A stretch of DNA of 64,000 nucleotides from Sphingomonas carotinifaciens (lineage in GTDB: Bacteria; Pseudomonadota; Alphaproteobacteria; Sphingomonadales; Sphingomonadaceae), in assembly GCF_009789535.1 (NCBI RefSeq), contig NZ_WSUT01000005.1, forward strand, positions 1,859,501-1,923,500, read 5' to 3'. The position numbers were made by a program, and so were the translations under genes. Positions 51,022 through 60,653 of this stretch are shown in pieces. Positions within the stretch are counted from its first letter, which is position 1. Every line of letters starts with the position of its first letter. Below the pieces are notes generated by a model that saw only the letters and a list, made by a program, of their open reading frames with translations, ran no database searches and was not told the DNA's origin.

Positions 51022-52534
51022 GCCCCGGCCCCGGCGTCACCACCGCGCGGGACAGCAGATGCCGTTCGGCCAGCAGCCGGCGGATATCGGGCAACGCCAT
51101 CGGCTCGCCGTACAGCGTACCCTGCGCCTGGACGCAGCCCAGCATGCGCAGCCGCTCGGCCAGATCGGCGTCGGTGACCCCCTCGGCCGTGGTCGGCAGG
51201 TTCAGGCTGTCGCCCAGTTGCACGATCGCCTGCACGATGGCGGCGCGCTCCGCATCCGCGCCCATCGCCTGCACATAGGTGCGGTCGATCTTGATCCGGT
51301 CGAAGGGCAGGGCGCGCAGATGCGCCAGGCTGGAATAGCCGGTGCCGAAATCGTCCAGCGCCAGGCCGATGCCCTGGTTCTTCAGGCTGGCGACGATCGA
51401 CTGGGCCAGCGGCAGGTCGGCGAGCAGCGCGCGCTCGGTAATCTCCACCTCGACCCGGTGGGCCGGAAAGCCGGTTTCGGTCAGGATCTTGATGATCTTT
51501 TGCGCCAGCCAGGCATCCTGGAACTGCGTGGCGGACAGGTTGATCGCCAGCTTGAGCGAAGGGTCCCAGTCGCGTGCGGCGGCAAAGGCCTGACGCATCA
51601 CGGCGAGCGACAGGTCGCAGATCAGCCCCGTCTCCTCGGCGATGCCGAGGAACTCGCGGGCCGGCAGGATGCCGCGCTCGGGATGGTGCCAGCGCGCCAG
51701 CACCTCGAAACCGACGAGACGCCCATTGCCCAGATCGACCTGCGGATCGAAATGCGGCACGATCTCGCCGCGCTCGATCCCGGCACGCAGTGCGGCGACA
51801 AAGGCGGCGCGGTCACCCAGCGCCCGCTCGATCTCGGGCGTGAACCAGGGCTGGCCACGCGTTCCCTGTGCCGATGCAGTCAACGCCATGTCCGCCTGGC
51901 GGAGCAGCGTGTCGAGCGATTCCTGGCCGGTGTCGCGCGCCAGACCGAAGGTGACGCTGGCCTGCACCTCCATGCCGTCGCGGCGGATCGGCTGCACCAG
52001 CCGTACCGCCAGGCGATCGACGATGCGCTCGACCCGTGCCGCGTCGCCGGGGGCGAACGCCATCACCGCGGCGAAGCGATCCCCCTCCAGCCGCGCGACG
52101 AGCGCGGACCGCGGCAGTTCGTCGTCCAGAAGGGCTGCAACATGGCGCAGCGCCAGATCATGCGCCTCGCGCCCCTGCGGCCCGGAAATGGCCCGCACCC
52201 GGTCGATATCCAGGCGAAGCAGCGTCGGGACCTTGCGGCGGCGGCGCGCGGCATCGATCAGGGCGGCGGCACCGGTGCGGAACGCATCGCGATCCGGGGT
52301 CGGGCTCGTCCGGTGGAACGAGGGGAGGCGCGGCACGCTCGCCGGCATCGATCGATAGACGAGGCCCAGGCCGATGGCAGCGGCGATCAGCACCATCAGC
52401 GCCAGGCCACCATAGCCGTTCACCGCGCAAAACACCGCAATCGCCAGCAGCGCCGTGCCCGTCGCCAGCCCGGCGGCGAAGATCCGCGCTGGGCCATGCG
52501 CCGTATCGGCCACGATGATCGGTTCGTCTCCCAC
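50996..52534 (-). CDS. Membrane-anchored EAL phosphodiesterase with degenerate GGDEF domain
   Basis: A 512-residue protein with two N-terminal membrane helices (about 18-36 and 42-60). The GGDEF domain is degenerate: R-L-E-G-D-R-F replaces the signature, so cyclase activity is unlikely. The EAL domain keeps metal and catalytic residues: E-V-L-A-R-W instead of E-A-L, N-L-S-A, E-I-T-E-R, D-D-F-G-T-G-Y-S-S, K-I-D-R and A-E-G-V. It should break down cyclic di-GMP. Both short N-terminal helices point to a membrane sensor without a known ligand domain. Confidence 0.86.
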   Translation of the reverse strand: MGDEPIIVADTAHGPARIFAAGLATGTALLAIAVFCAVNGYGGLALMVLIAAAIGLGLVYRSMPASVPRLPSFHRTSPTPDRDAFRTGAAALIDAARRRRKVPTLLRLDIDRVRAISGPQGREAHDLALRHVAALLDDELPRSALVARLEGDRFAAVMAFAPGDAARVERIVDRLAVRLVQPIRRDGMEVQASVTFGLARDTGQESLDTLLRQADMALTASAQGTRGQPWFTPEIERALGDRAAFVAALRAGIERGEIVPHFDPQVDLGNGRLVGFEVLARWHHPERGILPAREFLGIAEETGLICDLSLAVMRQAFAAARDWDPSLKLAINLSATQFQDAWLAQKIIKILTETGFPAHRVEVEITERALLADLPLAQSIVASLKNQGIGLALDDFGTGYSSLAHLRALPFDRIKIDRTYVQAMGADAERAAIVQAIVQLGDSLNLPTTAEGVTDADLAERLRMLGCVQAQGTLYGEPMALPDIRRLLAERHLLSRAVVTPGPGLTSPRLAG

Positions 52535-52741
52535 GCCGGTTTTCCTTGCACGTCAGCGATGTAGAAGAGGTTAACCGGGTGGTGTTCCCCGCCTCGCTTG
52601 CGCCGACCCGTGTTTTGGCGTAGATGGCCGGCCACGTTCCGTCACGGAATGCGAATTTGCGCGCCCGAGGGTGCACGCTGGCCGGCGAGGTTTCGCCCGC
52701 CGGCGCTTTTGCGTTTGGTGATATTTGGATTGGAGTAGGCG

Positions 52742-54244
52742 ATGTTCGAGAGCTTGAGCGACCGGCTTGGCGGCGTTTTCGACCGTCTGCGTGGCCGTGG
52801 CGCGCTGACGGAGGCGGATGTCCGCACCGCGATGCGCGAAGTGCGCGTGGCCTTGCTGGAAGCCGATGTCGCGCTGCCCGTCGCGCGCGAATTCGTCGAC
52901 AAGGTCACCGAACAGGCGATCGGCCAGAACGTGCTGCGCTCGGTCACGCCGGGGCAGCAGGTCGTCAAGATCGTCCATGACGCGCTGGTCGCGATGCTGG
53001 GCGCGGACGAATCCTCGCTGGCGCTGGACGTCACGCCGCCCGCCATCGTGATGATGGTCGGCCTGCAGGGCTCGGGCAAGACGACCACCACCGCCAAGAT
53101 CGCCAAGCGCCTGTCGGGTCGCGAGCGCAAAAAGGTGCTGATGGCGTCGCTCGACGTCAATCGCCCGGCCGCGCAGGAGCAGCTGGCGACGCTGGGCACC
53201 CAGGTCGAGGTGGCGACGCTGCCGATCATCCAGGGCCAGCAGCCCGTCGACATCGCGCGGCGCGCGATCCAGGCGGCCAAGCTGCAGGGCTTCGACGTGC
53301 TGATGCTCGACACCGCGGGCCGCCTGCACGTCGATCAGGCGCTGATGGACGAGATGAAGTCGGTCGCCGAGATCGCCCGTCCGCAGGAAATCCTGCTGGT
53401 GGTCGACTCGCTGACCGGTCAGGACGCGGTGAACGTCGCGACCAGCTTCTCCGAACAGGTGCCGCTGACCGGCATCGTGCTGACCCGGATGGACGGCGAT
53501 GCGCGCGGCGGCGCGGCGCTGTCGATGCGCTCGGTCACCGGCAAGCCGATCAAGTTCGCGGGCACCGGCGAAAAGCTGGACGCCCTGGAGGGCTTCCATC
53601 CCGAGCGCGTCGCCGGTCGCATCCTGGGCATGGGCGACGTGGTCAGCCTGGTCGAGCGGGCGGCCGAATCGATCCAGGCCGAAGATGCCGAGCGCATGGC
53701 CAAGAAGATGGCCAAGGGTCAGTTCGACATGGACGACCTGCGCGGTCAGCTGGCCCAGATGCGCCGCATGGGCGGGCTGGGGGCGCTGGCCGGCATGATG
53801 CCGGGCATGAAGAAGGCGCAGAACGCGCTGAACGATGCCGGTGGCGACAAGATCCTGGTGCGCATGGACGCGATCATCACCTCGATGACGGTGAAGGAGC
53901 GCGCCAAGCCCGAGGTGATCAACGCCAAGCGCAAGATCCGCATCGCCAAGGGGTCGGGCACCACGGTGCAGGAGGTGAACAAGCTCCTGAAGATGCACCA
54001 GGAAATGTCCACCGCCATGAAGAAGATCAAGAAGATGGGCGGCCTGAAGGGCATGATGTCGATGCTCGGCAAGGGCGGCCTTGGCGGGCTCGGCAATGCG
54101 CTGGGCGGCCCGCAGATGGGCGACATGATGACCAAGGCGGGCGGTGGCCTGCCGGGTCTGGGTGGCCCGGGCGGCATGGGCAGCGGCCCGGATGGCATGC
54201 CCAAGCTCCCCGCCGGTTTCGAGAACCTCTTGAAGAAGAAGTAA
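52742..54244 (+). CDS. ffh: Signal recognition particle protein Ffh
   Basis: A 500-residue SRP54 GTPase. G1 is G-L-Q-G-S-G-K-T-T-T, D-V-N-R-P-A-A is the insertion box, D-T-A-G-R is G3 and T-R-M-D-G G4. The C-terminal M domain is rich in Met and Gly (K-M-G-G-L-K-G-M-M-S-M-L-G-K). It binds the SRP RNA at 21.9 kb and FtsY. It begins the ribosomal-RNA processing operon ffh-rpsP-rimM-trmD-rplS. The gap of 205 bases upstream probably holds the promoter. Confidence 0.95.
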   Translation: MFESLSDRLGGVFDRLRGRGALTEADVRTAMREVRVALLEADVALPVAREFVDKVTEQAIGQNVLRSVTPGQQVVKIVHDALVAMLGADESSLALDVTPPAIVMMVGLQGSGKTTTTAKIAKRLSGRERKKVLMASLDVNRPAAQEQLATLGTQVEVATLPIIQGQQPVDIARRAIQAAKLQGFDVLMLDTAGRLHVDQALMDEMKSVAEIARPQEILLVVDSLTGQDAVNVATSFSEQVPLTGIVLTRMDGDARGGAALSMRSVTGKPIKFAGTGEKLDALEGFHPERVAGRILGMGDVVSLVERAAESIQAEDAERMAKKMAKGQFDMDDLRGQLAQMRRMGGLGALAGMMPGMKKAQNALNDAGGDKILVRMDAIITSMTVKERAKPEVINAKRKIRIAKGSGTTVQEVNKLLKMHQEMSTAMKKIKKMGGLKGMMSMLGKGGLGGLGNALGGPQMGDMMTKAGGGLPGLGGPGGMGSGPDGMPKLPAGFENLLKKK

Positions 54245-54300
54245 CCCCGGCCTCGGCCGGATCACCATCATCATCCAGTTAGAAACGAAGGACGAACATC

Positions 54301-54666
54301 ATGGCACTTTCCATTCGCCTGTCGCGCGGCGGCTCCAAGAAGCGCCCCTATTACCGCATCGTCGTGGCCGATGCGCGTAGCCCCCGTGACGGCAAGTTCA
54401 TCGAGAAGATCGGCAACTACAACCCGCTGCTCGCCAAGGACGACGAGAAGCGCATCGTGCTCGACGCCGAGCGTGCGAAGCACTGGCTGGCCAATGGCGC
54501 GCAGCCGACCGACCGCGTCGCCCGCTTCCTGGACGTGGCCGGCGTGAAGGAGCGCGCCGCGCGCAGCAACCCCAAGAAGGGTGAGCCGGGCGAGAAGGCC
54601 AAGGAGCGCGCCGAGGAGCGTGCCGAGAAGGCCAAGGCTGCTGAAGAAGCCACCGCCGAAGCATAA
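54301..54666 (+). CDS. rpsP: Ribosomal protein S16
   Basis: A 121-residue S16. It starts [22 protein letters not shown] and has the usual G-x-Y-N-P-L motif. The last 40 residues form a Lys/Glu/Ala-rich tail ([13 protein letters not shown]), which is longer than in E. coli but common in alphaproteobacteria. A long hairpin lies directly after the stop. Confidence 0.95.
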   Translation: MALSIRLSRGGSKKRPYYRIVVADARSPRDGKFIEKIGNYNPLLAKDDEKRIVLDAERAKHWLANGAQPTDRVARFLDVAGVKERAARSNPKKGEPGEKAKERAEERAEKAKAAEEATAEA

Positions 54667-54678
54667 GCATCGGTTTGC

Positions 54679-54733
54679 CATGGTCATGCGTTTGCCTCTT
54701 CCCTTCGTGTGAGAGGAAAAGCGCATGACCATG
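54679..54733 (+). promoter_or_regulatory. Long imperfect hairpin between rpsP and rimM
   Basis: CATGGTCATGCG at 54679-54690 pairs perfectly with CGCATGACCATG at 54722-54733, and the stem goes on inwards with TTT/AAA and CCTCT/AGAGG to a ten-base loop. That is about 20 pairs. No T run follows, so it is not a terminator. Its right arm covers the ribosome site and start of the small frame at 54725. Confidence 0.7.
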
Positions 54734-54862
54734 ATCGACCCTGATCCCCGGACCGACCGCGATGACGACGAAGATGCCACCAACCAAGGCGTCTCCACGA
54801 CGGACCCAGCCGAAGGCGGCGACGACGCCCCCGACGGCGACACCGGCTCGCCCCAGGCCTGA
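54725..54862 (+). CDS. Possible small acidic protein overlapping the 5' end of rimM
   Basis: A 45-residue open frame that starts M-T-M-I-D-P-D-P-R-T-D-R and is rich in Asp and Gly with no hydrophobic core. GAGAGGAAAA is at a good distance before the ATG. It overlaps 101 bases of the annotated N-terminus of rimM in another frame. Either this frame is real and rimM starts later (GTG 54873), or it is a by-chance frame. Evidence is balanced. Confidence 0.35.
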   Translation: MTMIDPDPRTDRDDDEDATNQGVSTTDPAEGGDDAPDGDTGSPQA

Positions 54863-55328
54863 CGGTGCCGTCGTGCTGGCCGTCGTCATCGGCGCCCATG
54901 GCATCGGTGGCGAGGTCCGGCTGAAGGTGTTTGCGGACGACATGTCCGCTTTCACCACCTTCAACGATGGCACGCTGACGCTGAAGTCGTTGCGGCATGG
55001 TTCGAACGGCGCGATCGCCCGCTTCGCGCAGGTGAGCGATCGCAATGCCGCCGAGGCCTTGCGCGGTACCGAACTGACGGTGCCGCGTGACGCCCTGCCT
55101 CCGCTGGAGGAGGGTGAATATTACCACGCCGATCTGCTCGGCCTGCCCGTCGTCGCCGACGATGGCGAGGCGGTGGGTCACGTTGTCGCGATCGAGGATT
55201 TCGGCGCGGGCGACGTGATCGAGATCGAATGGCCCGATGGCCGCCGTTTCATGGTGCCGATGAAGGTCGAGGCGGTGCCCGAATGGGACGCGAACCGCCT
55301 GATCGTCACGCGCGCCTTTATCGCCTGA
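54762..55328 (+). CDS. rimM: Ribosome maturation factor RimM
   Basis: A 16S rRNA processing factor that binds S19. The conserved start of the RimM domain is V-L-A-V-V-I-G-A-H-G-I-G-G-E-V-R-L-K-V-F, then L-R-G-T-E-L-T-V-P-R and the PRC-barrel with Y-Y-H-A-D-L-L-G. ATG 54762 gives 188 residues, of which the first 37 are a Thr/Pro/Lys-rich tail; GTG 54873 would give a compact protein without it. The 3' end overlaps the convergent flavoprotein by 11 bases. Confidence 0.9.
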   Translation: MTTKMPPTKASPRRTQPKAATTPPTATPARPRPDGAVVLAVVIGAHGIGGEVRLKVFADDMSAFTTFNDGTLTLKSLRHGSNGAIARFAQVSDRNAAEALRGTELTVPRDALPPLEEGEYYHADLLGLPVVADDGEAVGHVVAIEDFGAGDVIEIEWPDGRRFMVPMKVEAVPEWDANRLIVTRAFIA

Positions 55329-56226
55329 TCGGGCGCTGCTCGCTCAACAGGTTGCGGATCGTCGTTGCCGCGACCCCGGCCTCGCCCATGGCGTGGCTGA
55401 TCTGATCCAGCCCCTTGACCACATCGCCCGCCGCGAACAGGCCGGGGATGCTGGTGCGCTGATGATCGTCCACCTCCAGGCATCCTTCGTCGGTGGCGCG
55501 CGCGCCGGCCGCGACGGCCAGATGCGACCGGATGCGGCTGCCGAGCGCGGGGTAGATGCTGTCGAAGCGCATCCGCCCGGCCGCGGTATCCAGCGCCAGC
55601 TGCTCCCCCTCGATCGCCCAGCCGCCGCATGGCCCGTCCACCCGCACGACCCCCGCCTCGTCCAGCGCCCGCGCACATGCCTCGTCCAGCATATGCTCCG
55701 CCTCCGGCGCAATCAGCGTAACGTCCCGGGTGAACCCTCGCAGGAACAGCGCCTCGCGCATGCCATGATCGCTCGTCCCGATCACCGCGACACGCATGTC
55801 CGTCACCTCATACCCGTCACACACGGGGCAATAGCGCAGCAACCCACGCTCCAGCGCCGGATCGTGCACCTCGGGCAGCAGGCTCTTCGGACGATGGTTC
55901 ACTACCCCCGTGGCCAGAAGAACGGTACGCGCCCCATAGGCCCCCTGATCGGTCACCACGCGGAACCCCGGGCCGTCCCGTTCGATGGCCGTTACCCGCG
56001 CCGCTTCCCGCCGGGCGCCGTAACGCTCCGCCTGTGCCAACATCGCGGCCAACAGGTCCTTGCCGCTGATCCCGTCGGGATAGCCGGCATGGTTGTGCGT
56101 GCACGGGATCATCGCCGCACGACTCGACCCGCTGTCGAACAGGCGGATCGATAAATGGAACCGGGCCAGATAGATCGCCGCGGTCAGGCCGGCCGGCCCG
56201 GCGCCGATGATGATGCAATCGTCCAT
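55318..56226 (-). CDS. Thioredoxin reductase-like FAD/NAD(P) oxidoreductase
   Basis: A 302-residue flavoprotein. I-I-G-A-G-P-A-G-L-T-A-A is the FAD Rossmann motif, C-P-V-C-D-G-Y-E holds the C-x-x-C redox pair of thioredoxin reductases, V-I-G-T-S-D-H-G is a changed NADPH site (G-x-G-x-x-G is broken), and G-L-F-A-A-G-D-V-V the C-terminal FAD motif. The altered NADPH loop suggests another electron source or a divergent role. It sits antisense inside the ribosomal operon. ATG 56226 is chosen; a longer start upstream is not supported. Confidence 0.82.
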   Translation of the reverse strand: MDDCIIIGAGPAGLTAAIYLARFHLSIRLFDSGSSRAAMIPCTHNHAGYPDGISGKDLLAAMLAQAERYGARREAARVTAIERDGPGFRVVTDQGAYGARTVLLATGVVNHRPKSLLPEVHDPALERGLLRYCPVCDGYEVTDMRVAVIGTSDHGMREALFLRGFTRDVTLIAPEAEHMLDEACARALDEAGVVRVDGPCGGWAIEGEQLALDTAAGRMRFDSIYPALGSRIRSHLAVAAGARATDEGCLEVDDHQRTSIPGLFAAGDVVKGLDQISHAMGEAGVAATTIRNLLSEQRPIRR

Positions 56227-56330
56227 GGCGGGCCAAAGCGCCGGAGCGGGATCATCGTTCCTTGTTATACGGCGTCCATGTATGGCACGCATGATCTGCA
56301 TGCTGACCTTTCCTGCCTGAAACGAACGCC

Positions 56331-57059
56331 GTGACCCCGATTTTCCACGCCACCATCCTGACACTATATCCCGAGATGTTTCCCGGACCACTCGGGCACA
56401 GCCTGGCTGGACGTGCGCTGCGCGAAGAGCGTTGGGCCTGCGATGCCGTGCAACTCCGGGATTTTGCGACGGACAGGCATCGGTCGGTGGATGATACGCC
56501 GGCGGGGGGCGGGGCGGGGATGGTGCTGAGGGCCGATGTGATGGCCGCGGCGGTGGATGCGGTGGCGGACGAGGGGCGGCCGGTGCTGGCGATGACGCCG
56601 CGGGGGCGGCCGTTGAACCAGGAGCGCGTGCGCAATCTGGCGGCGGGGCCGGGAGTGACGATCCTGTGCGGGCGGTTCGAGGGGTTCGACGAGCGTCTGT
56701 TCGAGGCGCGCGACATCGAGCAGGTGTCGATCGGCGACTATGTCCTGTCGGGCGGCGAGATGGGCGCGCTGGTGCTGCTCGACGCTTGCGTTCGCCTGCT
56801 TCCAGGGGTAATGGGCGCGGCTTCGAGCGGAGACGAGGAAAGCTTCGAAAGCGGCCTCCTCGAATATCCGCAGTACACCCGGCCCGCCATGTGGGAAGGG
56901 CGCACGATCCCCGAAGTGCTGCGATCGGGGGATCATGCGAAGATCGCCGCCTGGCGCCATGCCAGGGCGTGCGACGATACACGGTCACGGCGGCCGGACC
57001 TTTGGGAGCGTCATGAGGGCGCTCGGGTCGGTCGCCCTCTGGCGCGCGGCGATGATTGA
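56331..57059 (+). CDS. trmD: tRNA (guanine-N1)-methyltransferase
   Basis: A 242-residue SPOUT enzyme for m1G37. The knot motif is clear: [11 protein letters not shown] and [11 protein letters not shown], with P-Q-Y-T-R-P near the end. Start is GTG 56331. The gap of about 100 bases from the divergent flavoprotein must hold a promoter for trmD and rplS, as the usual read-through from rimM is blocked or antisense here. Confidence 0.93.
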   Translation: MTPIFHATILTLYPEMFPGPLGHSLAGRALREERWACDAVQLRDFATDRHRSVDDTPAGGGAGMVLRADVMAAAVDAVADEGRPVLAMTPRGRPLNQERVRNLAAGPGVTILCGRFEGFDERLFEARDIEQVSIGDYVLSGGEMGALVLLDACVRLLPGVMGAASSGDEESFESGLLEYPQYTRPAMWEGRTIPEVLRSGDHAKIAAWRHARACDDTRSRRPDLWERHEGARVGRPLARGDD

Positions 57060-57071
57060 GGACGTTTGTTT

Positions 57072-57464
57072 ATGAACCTGATCCAGCAGCTCGAAGCCGA
57101 GCAGATCGCCAAGTTCAACGAGACGAAGAAGATCCCCGAATTCCGCCCCGGCGATACGCTGAAGGTCGGCGTGAAGGTGGTCGAGGGCGAGCGCACCCGC
57201 GTCCAGAACTACGAGGGCGTGTGCATCGCGCGTTCGAACAAGGGCATGGGCTCGTCGTTCACCGTGCGCAAGATCAGCTTCGGCGAGGGCGTCGAGCGCG
57301 TCTTCCCGCTCTACTCGCCGAATATCGATTCGATCGACGTCGTCCGCAAGGGCGCGGTTCGTCGTGCGAAGCTCTATTATCTGCGTGGCCGCACCGGCAA
57401 GTCGGCGCGTATCGCCGAGCGCCGCGACACGCGTCCTGCCAAGGGCACTGCCGCCGCGGAGTGA
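57072..57464 (+). CDS. rplS: Ribosomal protein L19
   Basis: A 130-residue L19. [22 protein letters not shown] and [18 protein letters not shown] are typical. It ends the operon and is followed by a strong terminator. Confidence 0.95.
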   Translation: MNLIQQLEAEQIAKFNETKKIPEFRPGDTLKVGVKVVEGERTRVQNYEGVCIARSNKGMGSSFTVRKISFGEGVERVFPLYSPNIDSIDVVRKGAVRRAKLYYLRGRTGKSARIAERRDTRPAKGTAAAE

Positions 57465-57491
57465 TCCCGGCACAGGCCTTGGCCTGAATGG

Positions 57492-57529
57492 AAAAGGGCG
57501 TGGAAGTTTTGGCTTCCGCGCCCTTTTTT
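57492..57529 (+). terminator. Rho-independent terminator of the rplS operon
   Basis: A 14-pair stem (AAAGGGCGTGGAAG with CTTCCGCGCCCTTT, one G-U pair) with a TTTTGG loop and a run of T. It is the clearest intrinsic terminator in the window. Confidence 0.9.
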
Positions 57530-57587
57530 CGTGGGCGCGTTCAGGGCGGACTATGCTGAGACTGGTTTACCCCCGTCCAGGCGGATC

Positions 57588-57645
57588 AAGCATAGTCGAA
57601 GGCGAAGCGCGGGTGGCTGTGCTTCGACTGCGCTCAGCACGAACG
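57588..57645. repeat. Intergenic repeat element with CTTCGACTGCGCTCAGCACG
   Basis: GCTTCGACTGCGCTCAGCACG and a diverged inverted partner (AGTCGAAGGCGAAGC at 57593-57607) form an imperfect hairpin. This word is, from memory, a frequent palindromic intergenic repeat in sphingomonad genomes. It lies between rplS and the cyclophilin gene. Confidence 0.45.
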
Positions 57646-57671
57646 AGTGTTGGGTTGAACTCAGCATATTA

Positions 57672-58316
57672 TCATCGGCCGCCGATGTTGATGAGCCAGG
57701 GCTTGGGCTGGCCGGTCGGTTTCGGCCGCCCGTCGAGCCGTTTGGCGGAGACGAGGCCGACGGGCTTCAGGATCATCTGCCCCTTGAAGGCATCCATGCC
57801 GCCGCCCGATGGCTTGGCGAGGATGCGCTTCACCGTCTCCATGCCCGCCACCACATGGCCGAACGCGGCATAGCCCGCATAGCCGGGGCGGGCGTCCATC
57901 GCGGGCGCCGGCCCGACGGTGATGAAGAAATTGCCGCCGGCCGAGGCCGGGGTCTGCCCACGCGCCATGGAGATCACGCCGTCTGTGTGGCGGATGCCGG
58001 TCTTGGCGGTCGTCTCTAGCGGGAAGGGGGGCAGGATGCGGCGGGCATCGGTGCGGATGCCGCCCTGGACGAAGCCCTTTTTCGGATCGGCCTTGCCGCG
58101 TGCGGCGCGGTAGAAGGTGGTGCCGTCGAAGCGGCCGTCATCGACATAGGCGAGGAAATTGGCGCTGGTCGCAGGGGCGCGGCGCATGTCGAGGGCGACG
58201 ACGATGGGCCCCTCGGTGGTGTTGATCTGGACGCGGACGAAGCCGGGCTTGGGGGTGTTGGTGGGGGTGGCGGCGGATGCCAGCAGCAGGGGGAGTGCGA
58301 GGAGGATGCGCTTCAT
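57672..58316 (-). CDS. Secreted peptidyl-prolyl isomerase (cyclophilin type)
   Basis: A 214-residue protein with a signal peptide (M-K-R-I-L-L-A-L-P-L-L-L-A-S-A-A). The cyclophilin fold follows with E-G-P-I-V-V-A-L-D, A-P-A-T-S-A-N-F-L, F-D-G-T-T-F-Y-R and G-N-F-F-I-T-V-G. The first catalytic Arg is present in F-Y-R-A; the Phe/Gln pair is F-F-I-T and G-F-V-Q-G-G. It should help fold periplasmic proteins. The stop lies 25 bases right of the intergenic repeat; a large GC-rich repeat lies upstream. Confidence 0.88.
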   Translation of the reverse strand: MKRILLALPLLLASAATPTNTPKPGFVRVQINTTEGPIVVALDMRRAPATSANFLAYVDDGRFDGTTFYRAARGKADPKKGFVQGGIRTDARRILPPFPLETTAKTGIRHTDGVISMARGQTPASAGGNFFITVGPAPAMDARPGYAGYAAFGHVVAGMETVKRILAKPSGGGMDAFKGQMILKPVGLVSAKRLDGRPKPTGQPKPWLINIGGR

Positions 58317-58344
58317 GAGGAGCGCCGTAGCGGGGTGAGGGTGG

Positions 58345-58610
58345 GAGAAAAACCCCTCTCCCCTCCGGGGAAATGGCGGGGCCCGTCGCGAAGCGATAGG
58401 GGGTGAGGGGGTTTCCAGCAGCGTGGCACTGCTTGGCGGCCCCTCACCCCGACCCTCTCCCCGGAGGGGAGAGGGAGAAGAAAAAGTTCCTCGCCCCTTT
58501 GGGGAGGGGGCGGGGCCTGTAGTGCAGCGACGGGAGAGTTAGGGAATTCCAGCAGCGTGGCACGGCTTGGCGGTCCCTCACCCCGGTCTCTCCCCGGAGG
58601 GGAGAGGGAG
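58345..58610. repeat. Dispersed GC-rich intergenic repeat (copies 3 and 4, direct repeat)
   Basis: The whole gap between the cyclophilin gene and rpoD is built from hairpins of the CTCTCCCC-GGAGGGGAGAG type. A unit of about 65 bases that begins TTTCCAGCAGCGTGGCAC and ends GAGAGGGAG is present at 58412-58477 and again at 58546-58610. The unit shares GGCACTGCTTGGC and CCCCTCACCC with the repeats at 13.7 and 24.6 kb. No open frame. Confidence 0.7.
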
Positions 58611-58619
58611 TAGTGCAGC

Positions 58620-60652
<2,033 letters not shown>

Positions 60653-60653
<1 letters not shown>

